Shown here: positions 55,838 through 63,842 of the stretch, in pieces
How positions within the stretch are numbered: the first letter of the stretch is position 1
Layout of the letters: each line of letters opens with the position of its first letter
NCBI GenBank assembly: GCA_039191645.1
Contig: JBCCXO010000015.1
Coordinates: 1 to 64,000 of the forward strand
Reading direction: 5' to 3'
Length of the DNA: 64,000 nt
From: JAALLB01 sp039191645
Lineage (GTDB): Bacteria; Pseudomonadota; Alphaproteobacteria; Rhizobiales; Rhizobiaceae
Notes under the pieces: generated by a model
Seen by the model: the letters and a program-made list of their open reading frames with translations, nothing else
The model's database searches: none
Told to the model about the DNA's origin: nothing
Made by a program: the position numbers and the translations under genes

Positions 55838-56608
55838 CTATTTGTAGAGGGGTCGCAGGTATCGACCCAATACAAAACCTTGCCTGCCATCCCGGGTTTT
55901 AATTCTGCACCAAACACCTCCCAACAGCTCCAACTTGCCTTCAAAAGAGACTTGTCCAAACCGAACCGGATCGATTTGCGGAGTACAGGACAAAAGTGAA
56001 AGGTTTTGAGTATCCGACTCCATCTGCCCGATAGCTTGGCTGGACCGGTTGGGGGCTGAGCGTATCCTTAATGCACGCCCAGAAGGAATGTTTCGAAGTC
56101 CGTAACTTGGCAGTGTCAAAGCTGTTTTCGCAGGATCATTTTTGATCGCCTGCGGAGATTGGTTTTGCGTTGTTTGATCGCGTGACGCTTGGCGTACCAG
56201 GTTTATGAGGACGAAACGATTGTCCAATTCAAAGGAACCGGCAAGCCGATCCGGATCTGTTCCTTTCAAGGAAAGCAAAAGCCTGCCGTTCGCATTTTCT
56301 CCGGATGCGGTAGCCCGATACAAGACGTCGAATATGAACGCATCTGTTGTTTTGTTTACTACGCTTCCAGTCAATAGTGCGGATGAGTTGAACAATTCAG
56401 CATTTGCGAACAGTTTCCCGTCAAAACCCGGTGCATCAACACTGACTTCAAAAACTTCAATATAACCCAAGCTCTCGCCGTTGTTATGTTCGATAGCCCA
56501 ATTGCCGAATACGACGCTATAAATCTGAGCAGATGTTGCAACGCTGGCGTTTGAAAGGATGCAGGCGATCGCTAGAAGAATTACCCCGCCAGTTCGTCTT
56601 TGAAGCAT
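55838..56608 (-). CDS. Secreted SH3-type protein, paralogue 2
   Basis: 256 residues. Signal peptide ends near SVATSA (about residue 27). The middle is a beta-sandwich-like region (GNWAIEHNNGESLGYIEV... ) recalling lipocalin-like or substrate-binding folds, and the C terminus is an SH3-like domain (LRIRSAPNRSSQAIGQM, then VWCRIKTRDGRQGFV) with the same W-C-x-(V/I) feature as its neighbours. It begins with an ATG that overlaps the previous stop by one base (TGATG), so it is translationally coupled. Confidence 0.78.
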   Translation of the reverse strand: MLQRRTGGVILLAIACILSNASVATSAQIYSVVFGNWAIEHNNGESLGYIEVFEVSVDAPGFDGKLFANAELFNSSALLTGSVVNKTTDAFIFDVLYRATASGENANGRLLLSLKGTDPDRLAGSFELDNRFVLINLVRQASRDQTTQNQSPQAIKNDPAKTALTLPSYGLRNIPSGRALRIRSAPNRSSQAIGQMESDTQNLSLLSCTPQIDPVRFGQVSFEGKLELLGGVWCRIKTRDGRQGFVLGRYLRPLYK

Positions 56609-58188
56609 CACAGCATACCCTCAGCGAATAGAGTATCGAGAACCTTTTGGCATCCGTTTTGAGTAACAGAATTGTTGAGGCCAAACTGATTGAGTAGTTG
56701 AGACAAACGACGCATCTCGGGAACAGAACCTGCGGAAACAATTATGATGACGGCGTCATAAAATGTATCGCAAACATTTTCAGCAGTGTTGGTGCCGCCA
56801 TTGGCCTGTTTTTGTGGAGTAGACGGCTCTTGTGTGTTGTTGGAAGTTCCTTGCGATGACGGTGTAAAGTCTGCTTCTGACCCGGGAATTTCTTTCCCAC
56901 CCTCTATCATCGTGTTCGGGTCTTCTCCATTAAATGCTTGAGAGCCCAAGCCCAACTCAGCCAATATTGCCAAACAGACCGGGCTTGCAACCCGAGACAA
57001 ATCAAATGCCTGCCGTTCTAACAGGATTTTACGAAGCTGTGCCTTGAGTGAACCATCAGAACCTCGCATGATCTGGGCAACTGCTCGCTGCAATTCACCG
57101 CAACCCATATTACCGCTGAAAATGGGTGTTGGCAGGGTTTGCTTGTTTCCGTTTGCTTGTTTGACGTTTGATCCACCTTTAGGGTTCACCGTTTTCTTGG
57201 TTCCATTCCAGTTAGGGTCCAAGAGTCCCGCTGTACGGATGTTGTCTGCAGCGGTTTGGCATCTACCATTCGTAATTCTGCCGCCAGGCGTCACGCCTGC
57301 GTCTGCTTTGATCCGCTTTAACTCAGCATTACGAGCCGGATCACCAAAGCCCCGCACCTGGGTCTCAACCCGGTCAAGATCATCGCAGGGTGATAGCGGT
57401 TGGTTGTTTTGGGAGTTGTTATTCGCACTGTTTTGGGAGTTGTTGTTCGCATTGTTTTGGGTTTGTTGCTGTTGTGCAGAACTGGTGTTGCTTGAACCGG
57501 TGTTTTTAAGAGATAGTTGTAAAACCATATCGACAGAAGCCATTGGGCCTGTCCCTTTCAACGCGATGGATGTTTCAGACGCGCCAAGCTGAAACAGCTC
57601 ATGGTTCAGTGTCATGGGTATTCCAACACCCCAATTGTCTGTGACCCCGCGCCATGTTCCACCGGTTAGTTTAAGGGTGACATTTTGTTGGGAAATTTCG
57701 CTGAAGTAGGAATAGGTATTTTCATCAATACGTTTGAAAACGAGATCGCCGCCAGGGTCGACAGGAATATTTTGCTTAAGTCCCTGCATATTGACTACAC
57801 CGCCGCCGCCAGTAATCGCGTAGGTGAAATCGCCGATCAATGACCCCGACCCCTGGCTTTTGTTTTTGCTCTGACTTCCCGAAGCAGCAGGTTCTGTGTT
57901 TGAAGCTTTCTGGGCATTTACATCGAGGTATTGCGTATCAACCCAGCCCCAAAGCGTGTCGAGGCGCACGAAACACCAATTCCCTTTGCAATCACTCGAC
58001 ATTTGAATCCCGCACTGGCCTACTCTTGCCCCGCCGCGTATTGCATTTGATTTTCTTGGCGTTTCGTAAAATTGCAGGATTGAGCCATTCGTGCCGCTAT
58101 CGCCCCCAATGATGCAGGCGGCATTTGCCAATGTGGTGGAGATGAACAGTGCACCCAGTGCAGTGAGTATTTTAACGACGATTTTCAT
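56608..58188 (-). CDS. Secreted SH3-type protein with Asn/Gln-rich linker
   Basis: 526 residues. Signal peptide (cleavage after ANA, about residue 23) is followed by an SH3-like domain (about 24-90, GSILQFYETPRKSNAI, QCGIQMSSDCKGNWCFV, LWGWVDTQYL), a beta-rich domain (about 115-225), an Asn/Gln/Ser-rich linker containing two tandem copies of an eight-residue unit, and a C-terminal region with several Cys that is helical (about 265-526). The linker repeat corresponds to two 24-base tandem repeats at 57406-57453. Function unknown; the layout suggests a cell-wall or periplasmic scaffold. Confidence 0.78.
   Translation of the reverse strand: MKIVVKILTALGALFISTTLANAACIIGGDSGTNGSILQFYETPRKSNAIRGGARVGQCGIQMSSDCKGNWCFVRLDTLWGWVDTQYLDVNAQKASNTEPAASGSQSKNKSQGSGSLIGDFTYAITGGGGVVNMQGLKQNIPVDPGGDLVFKRIDENTYSYFSEISQQNVTLKLTGGTWRGVTDNWGVGIPMTLNHELFQLGASETSIALKGTGPMASVDMVLQLSLKNTGSSNTSSAQQQQTQNNANNNSQNSANNNSQNNQPLSPCDDLDRVETQVRGFGDPARNAELKRIKADAGVTPGGRITNGRCQTAADNIRTAGLLDPNWNGTKKTVNPKGGSNVKQANGNKQTLPTPIFSGNMGCGELQRAVAQIMRGSDGSLKAQLRKILLERQAFDLSRVASPVCLAILAELGLGSQAFNGEDPNTMIEGGKEIPGSEADFTPSSQGTSNNTQEPSTPQKQANGGTNTAENVCDTFYDAVIIIVSAGSVPEMRRLSQLLNQFGLNNSVTQNGCQKVLDTLFAEGML
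57406..57453. repeat. Two 24-base tandem repeats in the Asn/Gln-rich linker
   Basis: Two consecutive copies beginning GTTTTGGGAGTTGTT differ at two or three positions; a third partial copy follows. On the coding (minus) strand they encode Asn/Ser/Gln-rich eight-residue units in the linker of the SH3-type protein. In-frame length changes here would be tolerated. Confidence 0.8.
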
Positions 58189-58216
58189 TTTTGGCTCCTA
58201 ACGTGTCGCCCTTTGA

Positions 58217-58624
58217 TTATTCCTTGCCCTTCAAAAAACCCAAATCGATCACCGCAACGATAAATACGACGAAGGAAATCGTCACAAGAATCGTTCCCAG
58301 TAGAGTCGGTGATGAAACTGTGACACCGGCAAACTCTTGTTTTTCAAAGCCAATACCTGCCGCCTGCGAAAGGTTTGATAGGGTGCCGGGCGCCAAATAG
58401 GCAATCAGCCATGCAATCGGGTTCTCGCGGCCTCTGTCACGAAGACGCTTTAGGGTGAGCACTGCAGCAGGAAATAAAAGGATTAGTGAAAAAAGAGCGC
58501 TTATCCATTCACTGATTGCAGCAGAAATGATGGAAACAAGAAGCCCAATGATGATCAGGATAACAAAGCCAATCCAAAATTGCTTGCGTTTGATGCTGCC
58601 CTCAGTCGAGAAGAAAAGCTCCAT
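58217..58624 (-). CDS. DUF805 membrane protein
   Basis: 135 residues with an N-terminal FSTEGSIKRKQFWIG, the family's G-(R/S)I-x-R-x2-FW signature, followed by four hydrophobic helices and the RLRDRGREN loop typical of DUF805. These proteins are inner-membrane proteins of unknown function, often found in stress or envelope clusters. I start it at ATG 58624 with GGAG nine bases upstream; a GTG three codons earlier is possible. It lies between two exported-protein genes. Confidence 0.85.
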   Translation of the reverse strand: MELFFSTEGSIKRKQFWIGFVILIIIGLLVSIISAAISEWISALFSLILLFPAAVLTLKRLRDRGRENPIAWLIAYLAPGTLSNLSQAAGIGFEKQEFAGVTVSSPTLLGTILVTISFVVFIVAVIDLGFLKGKE

Positions 58625-58639
58625 AGCAAACACTCCAAC

Positions 58640-59299
58640 TTATTGAGTGAAGGTGAAAGTTACGTTCTGACTCTCCCCTTCTATTACTGTCAGAGATTTG
58701 TTGTGGCTCTCACTTGTATCCTTGTTGGTAAGGGTAATCGTATATTGGCCGGGTATGCGATAATAGGCGCCCTTATGATTACGCCAACCTGTGGTCGACA
58801 CACTCCCGCCGCGTGGGCCATCGAAACCCAAGTCAACAAGCGCGGTATCCGCTAAACCTTCGGCATCAAGTACAATCTGACCAACGCCGGTAAGGGGAAC
58901 TTCCAACACCTGTTTATCGCCATCTGGAGCAGGCAATTGATAACGGCCCACATGGGAATGCCCATCGAAATTTAGTATGACCCCTATTTCACCTTCGGCG
59001 ATTGGATACACTCCGTCCTGGCCCGTTGATCTGAATTCTGTCTCAAAATCATAGCCCCAGAGGACACCACTTTCTGTTTTCTTTTCTCCTCCTATTCGTC
59101 CAATGTCTGATCCGAACCAATCCACATCTTTAGACACATCATTTTTGTCTGGACCGAAAACAGGGACAACCTTCAAACCGGAAAAATCCGAACTTGAATT
59201 ACTTTCAGAGTCAGAAGAAGTTTCCCCCTGGCAGCCAGCAAAAAGGGTTAATGCTGCTAGTGGAACAAGGATTAAACCAATGCGTTTGAATTGATCCAT
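58640..59299 (-). CDS. Predicted lipoprotein, first gene of the SH3/DUF805 unit
   Basis: 219 residues. The lipobox LTLFAGC places the lipidated Cys at about residue 23, so the protein is anchored to a membrane on the periplasmic side. A Ser-rich spacer follows, then beta-rich domains (GDGDKQVLEVPLTGVGQIVLDA-like region, and a C-terminal YTITLTNKDTSESHNKSLTVIEG). No known family. It is the first gene of the leftward unit, and the lux-box-like repeat at 59385-59400 lies 86 bases upstream. Confidence 0.82.
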   Translation of the reverse strand: MDQFKRIGLILVPLAALTLFAGCQGETSSDSESNSSSDFSGLKVVPVFGPDKNDVSKDVDWFGSDIGRIGGEKKTESGVLWGYDFETEFRSTGQDGVYPIAEGEIGVILNFDGHSHVGRYQLPAPDGDKQVLEVPLTGVGQIVLDAEGLADTALVDLGFDGPRGGSVSTTGWRNHKGAYYRIPGQYTITLTNKDTSESHNKSLTVIEGESQNVTFTFTQ

Positions 59300-59593
59300 T
59301 TTGGCCTCTCATAGATATAAATCAAAGTATCGCCTGAAACTTTCTTTCGTCTGTTAAGTACCCCACAGATTGGATGTCCGGTAACTACGGAAATCCGTAG
59401 GAGTGGTTTTGAGGGTGAAGCGAGCGGGCGATTAAGAAAATGGGTTAGAACCGCTGAGGCCTGTTTGCGCACTCAAAGGAAACTGATGGAAAAGATGAAT
59501 GAGAGGATACGTGCATTTACCTATGCCTTGCACCGACCTATTCTTAAACTATGATCGTACTTTTAATCCTGTGAGCCCACGAAATTCCAGAAA
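59300..59593. other. Divergent intergenic region with lux-box-like repeat
   Basis: About 290 bases between the leftward lipoprotein unit and the rightward regulator gene. It contains the palindrome at 59385-59400 and should hold both promoters. I see no coding frame. Confidence 0.55.
59385..59400. promoter_or_regulatory. Perfect lux-box-like palindrome upstream of the lipoprotein unit
   Basis: CTACGGAAATCCGTAG, two perfect seven-base arms (CTACGGA / TCCGTAG) around AA. It is the most symmetric of three copies of CTACSG-N4-CSGYAG. It lies 86 bases before the leftward unit and about 190 before the regulator, so it could act on either or both. Confidence 0.7.
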
Positions 59594-61321
59594 ATGAATA
59601 AACTGCCAAGCGACATTTCCAATAAGCTGAAATTATTGAATGCAGCGTATAATTCAGTCTTGGATATGGAAACGTTTGATGAGCTAATTGCAGCATGGGA
59701 CGAAACGTTTTTAAAAGAATTTTTCAGCGAACAATTACAGGACAAAGACTTCGATCTTAGCCTTGAAGAAGTAGAGCAGCATTTTGGTCGGGCCCTTATG
59801 TTGGAACCCGCTGAAAAAGACGTCAGAGATCTGGAAAGCGAACTCGAAGCAGAGACACTTCCCGCTTTTGTGTTGGATGATTATGGAAAGGTGACTTTCA
59901 GGAATAAGCCTTGTTACACGGTTTTTCCCTTTGCCGAGTTCGTGACGCTTGACGACATTCCGCTCCAAGACGCATCGGAATTGAAATCCAAATTCAAGGC
60001 ACAAGTCAGTGCAACCAAAGACGAGGATACTGGTGGCCTGGTCCGGGTTTATGACGCGAATAACAAGACCTATCTGTTACATTTGTCATCCGTTGATGAA
60101 AGCATAAATGACAGAAAAGCTGTCCTTGTGCGCATTCTAGAGACCATTTGGTCGAACAAATTGGGAATGATATTGTCTGCGGCGTTCGGATTAACGGATG
60201 CAGAAATTGAAACTGCACGACTTTTGACACTCGGCTACAATCCATCCCAGATTTCAGATAAACGGGAACGTTCTCTCGACACTGTACGGAACCAGATAAA
60301 GTCAATTCTCTCAAAAACTGAGGCGCAAGGGCAAACGGAGCTTATTCGCCTACTCACGCTAATGAGCCAAGTATCCGTTCATGCATCTTCCGCAAATGCC
60401 GAGGAAGAAAACGAAACTTGGCGATCCGGACAATTTAGCGTGCAACGTATTGACATTCGGGGAAGACGACTTGCCTACGCGCAATATGGCAACCGGAATG
60501 GAGCGGTTCTGTTTTATGTGACTGCGTCCAGCTTGCCGGAAGAAACGCAAAAATTCAGAACCTATCTCGAAGAAGCTGGTTTGAACGTAATCGCTCCCTA
60601 TCGACCCTCCTTTGGGGAATCGGAACCTGCCGAACATAGCAACGGTCTAGAGGGGTATGTAGAGGATTGCATTGAGCTGATCGAAAAGCTGGGACTGCAG
60701 GACATCCATGTGGCGGGACACCGGGAAGGTGGGGTGTTTGCGGCAAGACTTGCCAATGCTTTGCAAGACAAAGCGTGGAGCCTGAGCATCATCAACACCG
60801 GCGCACCAGTTGAAGACTGGAAAACACTCCATCAAGGTTCTCTGGTTGCCAGACGCAGCCTGGTTACAGCGATAAAGGCACCGAAAGCTCTAAGGATGGG
60901 GTATCGCGTGGCCGCTAAGATCTTCAATTCTGGCCTTTCTGGTGAAAACAAAATACTTGATGTGTTTTATTCCGGCTCACCAATAGATGCGGCGACCTAT
61001 AGCGAGCCCGCTCTCAAAGAAATTACGAGAAACAACATCGCATACTGTTTTCAGGATACGGACAGTATCGTAGCTGACATTGCTTTGTGGGCAAGCGATT
61101 GGAGCGAAGACATAAACTCGCTGCACGGGCGCACGCGCGTTCAGTTCATCCACGCTGAAGAACATGATTTTATGTTAGCGGAATGGGTAAGAGACTTCTG
61201 TCGGAATTACCCTGACGCTCATGCTAGAATTGTTCCGCGTTCCGGTCAGACGATGCTTTACACGCATCCACGTAAAGTTGTCGACCATCTCAATTCGCTC
61301 ATTCGAGGTTCGACCCCCTAA
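59594..61321 (+). CDS. LuxR-type regulator fused to an alpha/beta-hydrolase domain lacking the nucleophile
   Basis: 575 residues in three parts: an N-terminal helical plus PAS-like region (to about 190), a LuxR-type helix-turn-helix (about 199-254, LTDAEIETARLLTLGYNPSQ then LDTVRNQIKSILSKTEAQ), and a C-terminal alpha/beta-hydrolase fold (about 279-570). The nucleophile elbow reads GHREG (375-379): the Ser of GxSxG is Arg377, encoded CGG. A late His (YTHPRKVVDHL) remains. An inactive hydrolase used as a ligand pocket, as in plant gibberellin receptors, is a plausible model. The start is weakly supported by the ribosome-binding site. It sits amid its probable targets. Confidence 0.85.
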   Translation: MNKLPSDISNKLKLLNAAYNSVLDMETFDELIAAWDETFLKEFFSEQLQDKDFDLSLEEVEQHFGRALMLEPAEKDVRDLESELEAETLPAFVLDDYGKVTFRNKPCYTVFPFAEFVTLDDIPLQDASELKSKFKAQVSATKDEDTGGLVRVYDANNKTYLLHLSSVDESINDRKAVLVRILETIWSNKLGMILSAAFGLTDAEIETARLLTLGYNPSQISDKRERSLDTVRNQIKSILSKTEAQGQTELIRLLTLMSQVSVHASSANAEEENETWRSGQFSVQRIDIRGRRLAYAQYGNRNGAVLFYVTASSLPEETQKFRTYLEEAGLNVIAPYRPSFGESEPAEHSNGLEGYVEDCIELIEKLGLQDIHVAGHREGGVFAARLANALQDKAWSLSIINTGAPVEDWKTLHQGSLVARRSLVTAIKAPKALRMGYRVAAKIFNSGLSGENKILDVFYSGSPIDAATYSEPALKEITRNNIAYCFQDTDSIVADIALWASDWSEDINSLHGRTRVQFIHAEEHDFMLAEWVRDFCRNYPDAHARIVPRSGQTMLYTHPRKVVDHLNSLIRGSTP

Positions 61322-61335
61322 TGGTGCAAGCGAAG

Positions 61336-61351
61336 CTACGGAAAACCGCAG
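61336..61351. promoter_or_regulatory. Lux-box-like inverted repeat upstream of the LemA gene
   Basis: CTACGGAAAACCGCAG: left arm CTACGG, four-base spacer AAAA, right arm CCGCAG with one mismatch from perfect symmetry. It is 70 bases before the lemA start and 15 after the stop of the LuxR-hydrolase gene, so it gives lemA its own promoter. Confidence 0.65.
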
Positions 61352-61420
61352 TTTTCTTATTCCCGCTATTCCATGAAAATCGCAATCACCGATCTTGGCC
61401 TGTAGGTACAGGAGTAGAAA

Positions 61421-61996
61421 ATGGAATTCATCCTAATTCTGGCAGTCTTGGCCATTGTGTATGTCTATATTCACAATGGTTTGGTCAGCTCAAAACTTAA
61501 AGTCGACGAAGGATGGTCGGGGATAACGTTTCAGCTTAAGAGACGCCACGCGCTGGTACATAATCTTGTTGAGGCGGTGCAATCCGCAATCAATCAAGAG
61601 ATGTCGATCATCGATACGATCGTTGATGCTAGGACCAAGGCACTTTCAGCAGTCGCTCAGAACAATCATGCAAAGGTCACCGAAGCAGAAGCGGACTTAA
61701 GCAATGCGCTTAGAGCATTCATTGCCCATACGGAGAACAGGCCTGAACTCGCATCTTCGGCAACCATAGGCAAATTACAGTCGCTACTTGAAGATACCGA
61801 AGATCAGATTTACGCGGCACGGCGTTTATATAATGGAAACGCACAGACCTATAACGGCAAAGTTCTCCGGATTCCCTGGAACTTCATTGCACTGATCAAG
61901 GGGTTTAAAACCGTTCATAGGTATGAGGTCGACCCTGTTGAGATCAAAATCACATCTCGAAAAGTCGGCCTGAACCTCGCCGCATCGAAAGCGTAG
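61421..61996 (+). CDS. LemA family membrane protein
   Basis: 191-residue protein with an N-terminal transmembrane helix (about 3-18), then the LemA signature (VDEGWSGITFQLKRRHALVHNLVEAVQ) and the later TEDQIYAARRLYNGNAQTYNG. It is a mostly helical coiled-coil protein, exposed to the periplasm or cytoplasm depending on topology. Function of LemA proteins is mostly unknown; some associate with envelope stress or two-component systems. An AGGAG stands six bases before the ATG. Likely cotranscribed with the small Cys-rich gene that follows 22 bases on. Confidence 0.88.
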   Translation: MEFILILAVLAIVYVYIHNGLVSSKLKVDEGWSGITFQLKRRHALVHNLVEAVQSAINQEMSIIDTIVDARTKALSAVAQNNHAKVTEAEADLSNALRAFIAHTENRPELASSATIGKLQSLLEDTEDQIYAARRLYNGNAQTYNGKVLRIPWNFIALIKGFKTVHRYEVDPVEIKITSRKVGLNLAASKA

Positions 61997-62018
61997 TCTC
62001 TCAACAAGGGATCAGACA

Positions 62019-62546
62019 ATGAAAATGAGTGCATTCATCTTCCTTCTGGCATGCCTATTCGCGCCGGCTATTCTGTCTTCCGATTCAGCGTTTGCTGAAG
62101 ATACTTTGGTTTTTGATGAGGAGGAAGAAAGAGCCTTTCATGAATGCGGACAAGCACTGTGTTTCGATGCGGCTGAAGAACGGGAATACCATTACGGTGA
62201 TCGCTACAACGAAAAGCACGACCCCAACAGCGTCTATTCCTTATCTGTTAAATGCTTTTACTATAATATATGCCCCCGAAATTTGACTCGAGAAGACATT
62301 TTAGAAAAATACGGTGGCTCCTTGGCAAATGTCAGAAAAGCATTAGGACCACCGCCGCCTGATGCAGTGCCGTTTGTTTCGGTGTCTAAAACAGCCTGCA
62401 AGCAGTTGGCAGAGCTTATGAAAGACAAAGAAACTGGTCTATTTGGCCTAATTCAACAGCACGCTAACTTTTTCCGAAACAATGAGGAATGTGCCACTCA
62501 GCTACGGAATCTAAAGTCTTACGAAGCGTTTCAAAATCTGAAGTGA
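62019..62546 (+). CDS. Secreted cysteine-rich protein of unknown function
   Basis: 175 residues. Signal peptide cleavage is expected near SAFA-ED (about residue 26). The mature part is acidic at the N terminus and has six to seven cysteines (HECGQALCFD, LSVKCFYYNICPR, KTACKQL, NEECATQL), probably forming disulfides in the periplasm. I do not recognise the family. It follows lemA in the same unit. Confidence 0.72.
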   Translation: MKMSAFIFLLACLFAPAILSSDSAFAEDTLVFDEEEERAFHECGQALCFDAAEEREYHYGDRYNEKHDPNSVYSLSVKCFYYNICPRNLTREDILEKYGGSLANVRKALGPPPPDAVPFVSVSKTACKQLAELMKDKETGLFGLIQQHANFFRNNEECATQLRNLKSYEAFQNLK

Positions 62547-62567
62547 GTGCCTAAAACTCAAAGCTAT

Positions 62568-63377
62568 TCAATTCGATGGAGTATAACGAATTGTGCCTTC
62601 CGCTATAGCTTTGGCAACTGCTTCTTCCCGGGTCGCTGCTTCGAGTTTTTTCTTGATGCCTTTGATGTGAAATTCGACCGTAGAAAGAGATATGCCCATC
62701 AGCTTCGCTATGTTTGGTGACCGCTTGCCACAAGCCAAATGAGTCAGACATTCAATCTCTCTTGAACTTAAGCCCCCAATTGATGCGTATGAAGGATTTC
62801 GGGATGACCTGAAAGTCTTCATTCTTTCATGCGCACAAAATCCCATGATTCTGAGAATTGCACCGAATTGCGCATAAAGTTCCACAAAGTTTGAGTTATC
62901 CAATGAACAGCCAAAGCACCAACCTGACACATACGCATCGTCGTTGGTGCTGTTGGGGCTTACGAAACCGGATCGATAGCCAGCATCATGCATGGAGGCG
63001 CGTCGTTCTTTTTCCGTATAGCTGTAGGTGTAGTTCGGATCGTCCTTGTAAATCTCGAGGAGTTTGGGTTTGAGGTCATCACAGTGAGCAAAGATAAGGT
63101 CTTCGCTTAGATAGGTTTCCGCCAAATAAATTTCTTGCCACCATCTCGGCAAGTTGGAGAAAACCGTTGCTTTTTGATTTGTGGTACAGGACCGCTTATC
63201 AATGTAGGTAACATATTCAAATCCAACAGAATTTGCATGTTTGCATATGGTCGACCAAACATCTTGCCGGTCAGATGCGGTTTGGATCGAACGAATAAAA
63301 CCATTGAGGTGTAACTTATTTTGAAATTGCGGCCAAGAATCTGGGGCGCAAAGAGCAATAGGCGTAGACATGTTCAT
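62568..63377 (-). CDS. LuxR-family regulator with autoinducer-binding-like domain (LuxR solo)
   Basis: 269 residues from ATG 63377, with GGAGG eight bases upstream; longer starts exist. An N-terminal domain (about 20-180) resembles the acyl-homoserine-lactone binding fold: LPRWWQEIYLAETYLSEDLI aligns with the region holding the ligand Trp, Tyr and Asp, but the Pro after the Asp is Leu. The C-terminal LuxR helix-turn-helix is clear (LSSREIECLTHLACGKRSPNIAKLMGISLSTVEFHIKGIKKKL). No LuxI-type synthase gene is in the window, so it may respond to foreign or different signals. Confidence 0.87.
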   Translation of the reverse strand: MNMSTPIALCAPDSWPQFQNKLHLNGFIRSIQTASDRQDVWSTICKHANSVGFEYVTYIDKRSCTTNQKATVFSNLPRWWQEIYLAETYLSEDLIFAHCDDLKPKLLEIYKDDPNYTYSYTEKERRASMHDAGYRSGFVSPNSTNDDAYVSGWCFGCSLDNSNFVELYAQFGAILRIMGFCAHERMKTFRSSRNPSYASIGGLSSREIECLTHLACGKRSPNIAKLMGISLSTVEFHIKGIKKKLEAATREEAVAKAIAEGTIRYTPSN

Positions 63378-63842
63378 ACGTGTATCCTCCATGTTGCCCC
63401 GCAATGAAGGTCACTCTGAAACGGCGAATTTGCATGACCAATATTGGCTATTACCCAAAAATTTATCCATACCCAGTTTTCTTCCAACAAGACTCCGCAA
63501 CCGACGTTGCAAGCACGTACGCTCCGGGCAGGCCAGCAATCAATCTCGCAATTGCCAATTTGGAGACAGTTGTAAAATCAAATAGGCCATCCTTACCCCC
63601 TGAGGAAACAATCGGGTCTATCGAGCGCATCCTTTTAATTTAGACTAAAATAGTTGACTTTAAAAAAATCGCTCATATCTGGGAAAGTGCAGAATAGGAA
63701 GTCAGCGGTTTGAAGGATGGGCTTAATCGAAGCATCAAAAATGGGGTGAATACAATCCACGTTGTACGATTAGATCATCTTGGAAACCGCCGCAAAATCA
63801 TCTGCGTCCGTTACATGTATTTTTAGGCTAAGGGAGAGTTTT
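63378..63842. other. Intergenic region between the LuxR-solo and the iron-binding protein gene
   Basis: About 465 bases. A rightward frame from ATG 63434 to 63643 would encode a 69-residue peptide beginning MTNIGYYPKIYPYPVFFQQD, with no good ribosome-binding site and no recognised family; I leave it unconfirmed. The rest should hold the iron-transport promoter. I see no perfect Irr or Fur-type box. Confidence 0.4.

Noticed and set aside
63434..63643. Possible 69-residue protein upstream of the iron-binding protein gene
   Set aside because: It has plausible composition but no ribosome-binding site and no recognised family, so I list it only as an unconfirmed frame in the intergenic entry.
63630..63670. 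Possible iron-control (Irr-type) box before the iron-binding gene
   Set aside because: Only a loose TTTAGA-like half is visible; the required paired TTTAGAA/TTCTAAA arms are missing.
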